In this document: positions 1-4,829 of the stretch, piece by piece
Numbering within the stretch: the stretch's first letter is position 1
Layout of the letters: each line of letters begins with the position of its first letter
Assembly: GCA_026785985.1 (NCBI GenBank)
Contig: JAJAYX010000040.1
Coordinates: forward strand, 1 to 7,088
Direction of reading: 5' to 3'
Length of the DNA: 7,088 bases
Origin: Rudanella sp.
GTDB lineage: Bacteria > Bacteroidota > Bacteroidia > Cytophagales > Spirosomataceae
Translations under genes and position numbers: made by a program
Notes under the pieces: generated by a model
Database searches by the model: none
Seen by the model: only the letters and a program-made list of their open reading frames with translations
What the model was told of the DNA's origin: nothing

Positions 1-106
1 GAAATATTCCGATCAGTGTCAGCAGCAGAAAGCGTTTCCACTGGTGTCGGGTCCTGAAAGTAAGCGGAATGTTCGGGGCTTCGGGCATTTGGTGATACGG
101 GTTCAT
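1..106 (-). CDS. Unidentified protein, N-terminal fragment with a membrane anchor (runs off the left edge)
   Basis: An ATG at 106-104 on the minus strand opens a frame that stays open to the window edge, giving 35 residues. The fragment starts MNPYHQMPEAPNIPLTF, then has a basic stretch (RTRHQWKR, about residues 18-25) and then a hydrophobic run (FLLLTLIGIF, residues 26-35) that continues past the edge. A basic segment followed by a hydrophobic helix suggests an inner-membrane protein with a short cytoplasmic N-terminus, although an atypically long-headed signal peptide is possible. A promoter-like box lies just upstream of the ATG, which supports this start. The gene is divergent from the CarboxypepD_reg gene to its right. 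Too little is visible to name a family. The reading is inference from an open frame, the charge and hydrophobicity pattern, and the promoter position. Confidence 0.55.
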   Translation of the reverse strand, partial: MNPYHQMPEAPNIPLTFRTRHQWKRFLLLTLIGIF

Positions 107-111
107 GTTTG

Positions 112-142
112 CTAAGGTAAAGCGGGATCACATTTCGGGCAA
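112..142 (-). promoter_or_regulatory. Candidate Bacteroidota-type promoter for the left-edge gene
   Basis: On the minus strand TACCTTAG (119-112) matches the Bacteroidota -7 consensus TAnnTTTG except at one base. A TTG (142-140) sits 20 bases upstream, the expected spacing for the -33 element. The box ends only 5 bases before the ATG at 106, so transcription would begin at or very near the start codon, giving a leaderless or nearly leaderless mRNA. This is a motif match only. Confidence 0.35.
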
Positions 143-179
143 GTTTAGCGGCATTTCGCGACGTATCTAAACAACAAAA

Positions 180-194
180 GGGCTGTTTCAGCCC
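180..194 (-). terminator. Small hairpin with T-rich tail in the minus direction
   Basis: GGGCTG (180-185) and CAGCCC (189-194) form a perfect 6-bp stem with a TTT loop. Read on the minus strand it is followed at once by TTTTGTTGTTT, which makes it look like an intrinsic terminator in that direction. Read on the plus strand there is no T-run after it. No minus-strand gene lies immediately upstream, so as a terminator it would only stop antisense or spurious transcription coming towards the left-edge gene. It could equally be a chance hairpin. Confidence 0.35.
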
Positions 195-222
195 GTAAAG
201 GCCGTATTTGGGATCGCTCCTA

Positions 223-254
223 TTGCACCGCCCCCCTGCCCCACTGTAGGTTTG
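223..254 (+). promoter_or_regulatory. Promoter of the CarboxypepD_reg/CPBP gene pair
   Basis: TAGGTTTG (247-254) is a perfect match to the Bacteroidota -7 consensus TAnnTTTG. A TTG at 223-225 lies 21 bases upstream as the -33 element. The spacer is very C-rich, with a run of six C at 231-236. Transcription would start about 261, leaving a leader of roughly 35 bases before the ATG at 297. The -7 box overlaps the alternative TTG start at 252, so that longer reading would not be on the transcript. Confidence 0.55.
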
Positions 255-296
255 CATCGTCGGTCACGAACAACCCGACTTCGAAACAACATCGTC

Positions 297-1205
297 ATGA
301 GCCTCCTGAAACTCGCTCTCCTTACCCTTGTAGCCTACAGCCTGACTCTTTTTTTCGCACTTGCTCAGACCGCTCCCGTCCTTAACGAGGGGCAGTTGTC
401 CGGGCGAATTCTGACTGCCGACGGCCAACCGCTGGCCTACGTCAGTGTCGGTATTCCCGGCACACCCGTTGGCACTGTTTCAAACGAACAGGGCCTGTTT
501 ACGCTGGTACTCCGGGCCAGTACCGCTCCCACCGATTCGGTCCGGTTCAGTATGCTGGGCTATGCCTCGCTGACACTCCCGTTGGCCACTCTACGCCGGC
601 AACTGGTTCTCAACACTCCGCTCATCCTTATTCAAACCATGCAGCAACTGGCCGAGGTGCAGGTCAAACCTCTCTCCGGCAAAACGATTGGGTCGCGCCG
701 GTTGGAGGCAAATACGTCCACCAACCTGCTCATCAACAGTCAGCCAAGTCAGAATCTGGGATCGGAAGTAGGTCGGCGGTTCAACCTGCCCGGTAAAGCG
801 CATCTGCTCACCGAATACAGGGTGTTTGTGCAGAGCGATTTCGGGGCCACGACCCTGCGGATAAACATCTACGAGGCCCGCACCATGCGCCCGCTGCTCA
901 CCCGCAACGTGTATGTGACCCTGACCGGCAAACACCGCGACTGGGTCACAGTCGACCTGATGCCATTTGCCATCGTCACTACCGGCGATGTGGTGGCGAG
1001 TGTCCAGTGGGTGGGTAGCGAGGGTAAGGGCCGGTATGTATCGCTGCCCATCCAGATTCCTGCTTTTGCCACGCATCTGTACAAATACGGTAGCCAAAAT
1101 AACTGGAAAACGTTCCGGGGCATGAGCAGTGCTATGACGCTCGGTTTCTCACCCCTTGACCGGGAGTATTCGCCTACCATCGAATCGCTCACTGCCACCC
1201 GCTAA
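297..1205 (+). CDS. Secreted CarboxypepD_reg-like domain protein
   Basis: This is a 302-residue exported protein. A signal peptide occupies about residues 1-23 (MSLLKLALLTLVAYSLTLFF, then ALA before Gln24), with a likely signal peptidase I cut after ALA. Residues about 34-110 form a carboxypeptidase regulatory-like beta-sandwich (LSGRILTADGQPLAYVSVGI, then TVSNEQGLFTL and the SVRFSMLGYASL strand), as found at the N-termini of SusC/Oar-type receptors but here on its own. Residues about 157-285 look like a second beta-rich domain (GSEVGRRFNLPGK, LRINIYEAR, WVTVDL, VVASVQWVG) that accompanies this module in other Bacteroidota proteins of unknown function. There is no peptidase motif and no plug or barrel. 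The frame is also open from a TTG at 252, but I prefer ATG 297 because it gives a clean signal peptide and because the -7 box overlaps 252. The protease gene follows 44 bases downstream, probably on the same transcript. The role is unknown; periplasmic or surface binding is a guess. Confidence 0.8.
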   Translation: MSLLKLALLTLVAYSLTLFFALAQTAPVLNEGQLSGRILTADGQPLAYVSVGIPGTPVGTVSNEQGLFTLVLRASTAPTDSVRFSMLGYASLTLPLATLRRQLVLNTPLILIQTMQQLAEVQVKPLSGKTIGSRRLEANTSTNLLINSQPSQNLGSEVGRRFNLPGKAHLLTEYRVFVQSDFGATTLRINIYEARTMRPLLTRNVYVTLTGKHRDWVTVDLMPFAIVTTGDVVASVQWVGSEGKGRYVSLPIQIPAFATHLYKYGSQNNWKTFRGMSSAMTLGFSPLDREYSPTIESLTATR

Positions 1206-1249
1206 AACCCCGTTACTCTTTCTGTCATCCTCCGAAATCATCATCCTTT

Positions 1250-2029
1250 ATGAAACGTCCTCTCTTCATCACTGCCGTCGTTCTTACAACAACCGCCCTG
1301 GGTTTTCTTGGCCGCGAACCAATCATGGCCGCTATCGGCTCCAACGCTGGTAAATCCTTTTCTTTTTGGGGCTTCACAGCCTACCGGATGTTTTGGAGCA
1401 TCCTGCTCCCCGCTTTGGTGGTGGCCCTCCTACACGGCCCGCGCCGGGTAGTGGACGAACTCGGCTGGAATGCCAATGTGTTCAAAGGCATTGCGTTGGG
1501 AACGCTCTTCACCTTACCCATGCTGATTGGCTACAGCCTGACTTTTGCGCCGGTCAGTTTGCCCCTCAACCAGATTCTGCTCAAGTTCTACACCGGCTCG
1601 TTCTGGGCGGGTTTGGCCGAAGAAACATTCTATCGGGCCTTTCTATTCGGGCAGTTATACCGGCACGGACGTTGGCCGTTCTGGCTGGCAGCTGTAGCGC
1701 AGGGGCTGTTCTTTGGCACCGGCCACCTCTATCAGGCCCACGAGCTGGGGCAGGCGCTGGGCATTTTTGCCGTTACTTCGTTGGGGGGCATTTGGTTTGC
1801 CTGGCTATGGATCAGCTGGCGCAACCTGTGGGTACCCATCACCGTACACATCCTGATGAACGCGTGGTGGGCCCTCTTCGCCGTCGATAACACGGCGCTG
1901 GGTGGCTGGGTGGCCAACGGATGCCGCGTACTCACGATCGCTCTATCGGTATGGCTCACGATTCGTGCGTTACGGCAGCAGGGGCGTAGCCTGAATAGTT
2001 GGGAGTTGGAAAGCCCGGCATGGCAGTAA
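1250..2029 (+). CDS. CPBP-family (Rce1/Abi-type) intramembrane glutamic protease
   Basis: This 259-residue polytopic membrane protein carries the motifs of the CPBP (CAAX protease and bacteriocin-processing) family. Motif 1 is EExxxR, at AEETFYRAFLFG (Glu124, Glu125, Arg129). Motif 2 is FxxxH, at FFGTGH (Phe155, His159). Motif 3 is HxxxN, at HILMN (His200, Asn204). In Rce1-type enzymes the glutamate and these histidines and asparagine form the catalytic site within the membrane. Hydrophobic segments lie near residues 5-22, 47-62, 80-102, 113-135, 143-156, 166-188 and 194-212, with one more near 223-239. All key residues are present, so it should be active. The substrate is not known; bacterial members have been linked to bacteriocin immunity, peptide maturation and envelope functions. 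No Shine-Dalgarno sequence precedes the ATG. It lies 44 bases after the secreted CarboxypepD_reg gene with no terminator between them, so co-transcription is likely. Confidence 0.88.
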   Translation: MKRPLFITAVVLTTTALGFLGREPIMAAIGSNAGKSFSFWGFTAYRMFWSILLPALVVALLHGPRRVVDELGWNANVFKGIALGTLFTLPMLIGYSLTFAPVSLPLNQILLKFYTGSFWAGLAEETFYRAFLFGQLYRHGRWPFWLAAVAQGLFFGTGHLYQAHELGQALGIFAVTSLGGIWFAWLWISWRNLWVPITVHILMNAWWALFAVDNTALGGWVANGCRVLTIALSVWLTIRALRQQGRSLNSWELESPAWQ

Positions 2030-2151
2030 CACATTAAATAAGATGGTCAGCAACGAAAACGACCACAGGATGCGTTGAAGGGCGATTTTGGGGATCATGG
2101 TTGAGGAATTCTGCCCAAAGGCACGAACAAAACGTGGCCCTGATTTTTTCC

Positions 2152-2159
2152 TATCTTCA
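2152..2159 (+). promoter_or_regulatory. Weak -7-like box before the Uma2 gene
   Basis: TATCTTCA resembles the Bacteroidota TAnnTTTG box in its first six positions and lies 23 bases before the ATG at 2183. No good -33 TTG/TTTG is visible at the usual distance. The 153 bases from 2030 to 2182 hold nothing else I can name apart from a short TGGTC/GACCA inverted repeat without a T-run. Confidence 0.25.
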
Positions 2160-2182
2160 CCAAATCAAAACCAATTGATACC

Positions 2183-2686
2183 ATGCAAGCCTACACCGCC
2201 GAACGTCTACACACCGTTGAGGAGTACCTGGTGCTGGAGGAAGCCTCCGAAATAAAACACGAATACATGGATGGCCGCATCATTGCGATGGCTGGCTGCA
2301 CTCTCGAACATGGTTCCGTGGGCGGGAATGTGTATGCCGAACTCCGAAATACCCTTCGAAAAAAACCATGCAAAACCTACAATAGCGATACCGCCATTGC
2401 GATTTCTTACGGCAAATACACCTATCCCGATGTAAGTGGGGTGTGTGGAAAAACAGAAGTGTATCCCAAAAATCCGCGTGCGCCCAAAAATCCGCTACTG
2501 CTCGTTGAAGTTGTTTCCAGCTCAACGGGTAACTACGACCGGGGCGAAAGATTTGCCCTCTACCGTCAAATTCCCACGTTTCAGGAGTATGTCCTGATGG
2601 AGCAGGATAAACCGCAGGTTGCCGTTTATCACTACTTGCTTCGCTCAATCGTGTATTGCACTAATTGCTCCAGCGAGGTGCGGTAA
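2183..2686 (+). CDS. Uma2-family (DUF820) PD-(D/E)XK nuclease-like protein, C-terminally truncated
   Basis: Residues 1-151 match the Uma2 endonuclease family closely: TVEEYLVLEEAS near the N-terminus, KHEYMDGRIIAMAG, the NxYAELRNTLR helix, YPDV (Asp83), LLLVEVVSSST (Glu109) and YDRGERFALYRQIP...EYVLM. Asp83 and Glu109 are the expected metal ligands. The position where the family usually has Lys (GEKF) is Arg123 here. After VAVYHY (residue 151, base 2635) the similarity ends. The last 16 residues (LLRSIVYCTNCSSEVR) are simply antisense reading of the end of the prenyl synthase gene. The family normally continues for about 35-40 more residues, so this is a 3' truncation, probably from a deletion. 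Uma2 genes are found in large numbers in Spirosoma-like genomes and cyanobacteria; their biological role is poorly known and DNA cleavage is inferred from fold. It may be non-functional. Confidence 0.8.
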   Translation: MQAYTAERLHTVEEYLVLEEASEIKHEYMDGRIIAMAGCTLEHGSVGGNVYAELRNTLRKKPCKTYNSDTAIAISYGKYTYPDVSGVCGKTEVYPKNPRAPKNPLLLVEVVSSSTGNYDRGERFALYRQIPTFQEYVLMEQDKPQVAVYHYLLRSIVYCTNCSSEVR

Positions 2687-3606
2687 GTCGATTCGGGGAA
2701 GGTTTGTAGAATAGTTTGGGCTTCGTCAACGTAGCGTTGCATAGCCTCGGTGGCATACTCGATACCTCCCGAATCTTTTACAAAAGCAATCACTTCGTTC
2801 ACCTTTTTGGGGTCGTTACTATTGTTTTTAACGGTGTTTATTACCCGTCGCTTATCCCAGTAGCCAGCCTTTTGGAGGGCATAAATAAGCGGCAGGGTCA
2901 TTTTTTTTTCTTTAATATCAATACCTAATGGCTTGCCTACCTCGGCAGTGCCATAGTCGAAGAGGTCGTCTTTGATTTGAAAAGCGATTCCTACTTTTTC
3001 GCCAAACAGCCGGGCTTTCTCCACCGTCGCGGCATCGGCCCCCACCGACCGGGCACCCACCGCGCAACAGGCGGCAATGAGCGAGGCCGTTTTCTGGCGG
3101 ATGATTTCGTAATAAACGTCCTCGTTGATATCTAACCTCCGGGCTTTTTCAATCTGTAACAATTCGCCCTCGCTGATTTCGCGCACGGCCCGCGACACTA
3201 ACCGGAGCAACTCAAAATCGCCATTATCGACCGATAGCAACAGCCCCCGCGAGAGCAGGTAATCACCTACCAGCACGGCTACTTTGTTTTTCCAGAGGGC
3301 GTTGATCGAGAAAAAACCCCGTCGGTAGTTGGAGTCATCCACCACATCGTCGTGAACGAGGGTGGCCGTGTGGAGCAGTTCGATGAGTGCTCCCCCCCGA
3401 TAAGTTGCCTCGGTGATAGTGCCGCAAATCCCCGCCGACAAAAACACGAACATAGGCCGGAGTTGCTTACCTTTCCGCTTGACAATGTAGTTCATAATCT
3501 GGTCAAGCAGCATCACATCGCTCTTCATCAAGTCCCGAAACTTGCGCTCGAACAATTGCATTTCAGTGGCAATTGGAGCTTGAATGGCGGTAACGGATAA
3601 GGGCAT
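2632..3606 (-). CDS. ispB: Trans-polyprenyl diphosphate synthase (IspB-like, long chain)
   Basis: The 324-residue protein is a full-length class of enzyme that adds isopentenyl diphosphate units to an allylic primer, making the all-trans side chain of menaquinone in the cytoplasm or at the membrane face. Visible motifs are KGKQLRP (residues 45-51, diphosphate binding), the first aspartate-rich motif DDVVD (86-90) followed by NYRRG (Arg95, Arg96), KTAS (172-175), and the second motif FQIKDDLFD (Asp213, Asp214, Asp217). Ala81, five residues before the first motif, is small; in the HTATLxHDD context this is typical of long-chain synthases such as E. coli IspB, not farnesyl or geranylgeranyl synthases. 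The C-terminus (SLEQLVQYTIERSK) looks complete. The start agrees with the family's N-terminus. The gene is convergent with the Uma2 remnant and overlaps it by 55 bases. The exact chain length cannot be read from sequence. Confidence 0.92.
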   Translation of the reverse strand: MPLSVTAIQAPIATEMQLFERKFRDLMKSDVMLLDQIMNYIVKRKGKQLRPMFVFLSAGICGTITEATYRGGALIELLHTATLVHDDVVDDSNYRRGFFSINALWKNKVAVLVGDYLLSRGLLLSVDNGDFELLRLVSRAVREISEGELLQIEKARRLDINEDVYYEIIRQKTASLIAACCAVGARSVGADAATVEKARLFGEKVGIAFQIKDDLFDYGTAEVGKPLGIDIKEKKMTLPLIYALQKAGYWDKRRVINTVKNNSNDPKKVNEVIAFVKDSGGIEYATEAMQRYVDEAQTILQTFPESTYRTSLEQLVQYTIERSK

Positions 3607-3614
3607 CTTTTCAG

Positions 3615-3641
3615 TGAGCAGTTAATAATGAGCAGCGAGCA
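3615..3641. repeat. Short direct repeats TGAGCAG
   Basis: TGAGCAG occurs at 3615-3621 and again at 3629-3635, 14 bases apart, followed by a partial copy (GAGCA, 3637-3641). The repeats lie in the leader region just upstream of the prenyl synthase start. An AATAATGA between them (3624-3631) recurs at 3714-3721 and, inverted, at 3761-3768. No function is assigned. Confidence 0.5.
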
Positions 3642-3670
3642 ATTTTGGGGACACCCCGCTAATCGTGGGG

Positions 3671-3701
3671 CAATATTACGGCAGGATGGGGGGATAACGA
3701 A
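3671..3701 (-). promoter_or_regulatory. Candidate promoter for the prenyl synthase gene
   Basis: On the minus strand TAATATTG (3678-3671) matches TAnnTTTG except at one base. A TTCG (3701-3698) lies 19 bases upstream and is one base off TTTG. Transcription would start near 3664 and give a leader of about 58 bases. The leader would contain a small GGGG-TGT-CCCC hairpin (3657-3647). Confidence 0.35.
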
Positions 3702-3709
3702 AAATGAGG

Positions 3710-3765
3710 AATGAATAATGACCGTGCTGTTCTCTCTTTCACCTATTCATTGTGCATTATTCATT
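3710..3765. repeat. 11-bp perfect inverted repeat in AT-rich spacer
   Basis: AATGAATAATG (3710-3720) is exactly inverted as CATTATTCATT (3755-3765), with 34 bases between the arms. The arms belong to a low-complexity ATTCATTATT-type sequence. The 188-base region between the two divergent genes (3607-3794) contains this, the TGAGCAG repeats and promoter-like boxes, and no gene. It could be a small miniature repeat element or simple low-complexity DNA. Confidence 0.5.
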
Positions 3766-3782
3766 ATTGATTACACATTAAG

Positions 3783-3790
3783 TACATTAG
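3783..3790 (+). promoter_or_regulatory. Candidate -7 box directly before the patatin gene
   Basis: TACATTAG is one base off the TAnnTTTG consensus and ends 4 bases before the ATG at 3795. No convincing -33 element lies 19-21 bases upstream (the sequence there is ATTCA). If used, the mRNA would be leaderless. The layout parallels the box before the left-edge gene. Confidence 0.25.
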
Positions 3791-3794
3791 CCGC

Positions 3795-4754
3795 ATGATT
3801 GATAATCCAAACCCACCCGGTCTTGAACAGGCCGATATGCACCCCGATTCGCGCGTTCACAAAGCTCTCATACTGGGAGGTGGTTCACTCAAAGGGGCGT
3901 TTCAGGCGGGGGCCGTTCAGGCCATTCTCGAATCCGGCTTTGAACCCGATACCCTCTATGGTATCTCTGCCGGTAGTCTCAATGCCACGTTTCTGGCTAA
4001 TGAAACCGCCCGTCAGGAAGCCGAAACCGGCCACATCGACTGGCCCAAAGCGGGTCGTGCCCTCATGGAGTTCTGGCTCTTCAACATCACCCAACCCCAG
4101 GACATTGCCGTGGAACGCTCCCGGTTCCGCACGGGCTATGACACTATTATGAGCCGTTTCGATGGTTTTCTGGACAATACGCCTATCAAAGAACTGGTTC
4201 GGAGAACCCTTAACCTCGACCTGCTTAGGGCGGGTTCAGTGCGGGTGAAGGTGGGCGCAGTGGATATTCTTAATGGCGACATGGTCTATGCCGATGCCCA
4301 GGACGAACATTTTCTGGATTACGTATTCGCCAGTAGTGCCCTACCCTTTCTAATGCCCGCCGTACAGATTGGGGGCGATCACCGCAAAGCATTTATGGAC
4401 GGGGGCCTCCGCGAGGTGGCTCCCCTGCGCGTGGCCATCGAAGACGGAGCCACCGAACTCATGTGTGTGGCCTGCCATGCCAAACGTATTGTCGGCGATG
4501 CCGTCAACTACCGGAGCCTGCTCACGTTGATTGAGCGGGTGAAAGACATCACCGTGAATCAGTTGGTGAACAACGACATTGCCTGGGCCGAGCGATACGT
4601 TGAAAAAGAGAAATTCCGGGGCCACGACATTAGCCTGACGCTGGTGCGTCCCACTGACCCGCTTCATCTCGACCTGCTTCAGTTCACCTCGGAAGACATT
4701 GGCAAGTTGTTAGTGCAGGGGTATAAGGCTGCAACGGAGGTGTTGCGAGCTTAA
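3795..4754 (+). CDS. Patatin-like phospholipase
   Basis: The 319-residue protein has the complete patatin/RssA-type Ser-Asp dyad. The oxyanion-hole loop is LGGGSLKGAF (Gly28-Gly30, Lys33-Gly34), the nucleophile elbow is GISAGS (Ser58 in GxSxG), and the catalytic aspartate is in MDGGLREV (Asp202 in DGG). The block FASSALPFLMPAV (residues 178-190) is also typical of the family. There is no signal peptide and no membrane segment, so it should be a cytoplasmic acyl-ester hydrolase acting on phospholipids or other acyl esters; the natural substrate is not known. A second Met (residue 15) could serve as start, but the first is equally close to a promoter-like box. It is a single-gene unit, divergent from the prenyl synthase and closed by a strong terminator 25 bases downstream. 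All catalytic residues are present. Confidence 0.9.
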   Translation: MIDNPNPPGLEQADMHPDSRVHKALILGGGSLKGAFQAGAVQAILESGFEPDTLYGISAGSLNATFLANETARQEAETGHIDWPKAGRALMEFWLFNITQPQDIAVERSRFRTGYDTIMSRFDGFLDNTPIKELVRRTLNLDLLRAGSVRVKVGAVDILNGDMVYADAQDEHFLDYVFASSALPFLMPAVQIGGDHRKAFMDGGLREVAPLRVAIEDGATELMCVACHAKRIVGDAVNYRSLLTLIERVKDITVNQLVNNDIAWAERYVEKEKFRGHDISLTLVRPTDPLHLDLLQFTSEDIGKLLVQGYKAATEVLRA

Positions 4755-4778
4755 ACGGCAAAGGGTTCTGGAAATGAC

Positions 4779-4809
4779 AAAACCCCGACCATTTCTGGCC
4801 GGGGTTTTT
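4779..4809. terminator. Bidirectional intrinsic terminator between patatin and DUF4397 genes
   Basis: AAAACCCCGACC (4779-4790) pairs with GGCCGGGGTTTT (4797-4808) in a 12-bp stem with one A-C mismatch and a 6-base loop (ATTTCT). It ends in five T on the plus strand (4805-4809) and four on the minus strand (4782-4779). It sits between two convergent genes and can stop transcription from both. Confidence 0.9.
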
Positions 4810-4829
4810 ACTATATTCGTAATCCGTGC

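Noticed and set aside
591..1198. Long open frames on the minus strand opposite the CarboxypepD_reg gene
   Set aside because: They are antisense to a gene with a clear signal peptide and domain pattern, and their translations show no domain or hydrophobicity pattern of their own.
1366..1890. A 174-residue plus-strand frame inside the CPBP protease gene
   Set aside because: It is a shifted reading of a gene whose catalytic motifs are all in the other frame; the composition (many Pro, Arg, Gly) is typical of an out-of-frame reading.
2054..2076. TGGTC/GACCA inverted repeat after the CPBP gene as a terminator
   Set aside because: The stem is 5 bp with a 12-base loop and no T-run follows.
2280..2648. 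A 122-residue minus-strand frame opposite the Uma2 gene
   Set aside because: It is antisense to the recognisable Uma2 sequence and has no family features. It does not supply the missing Uma2 C-terminus.
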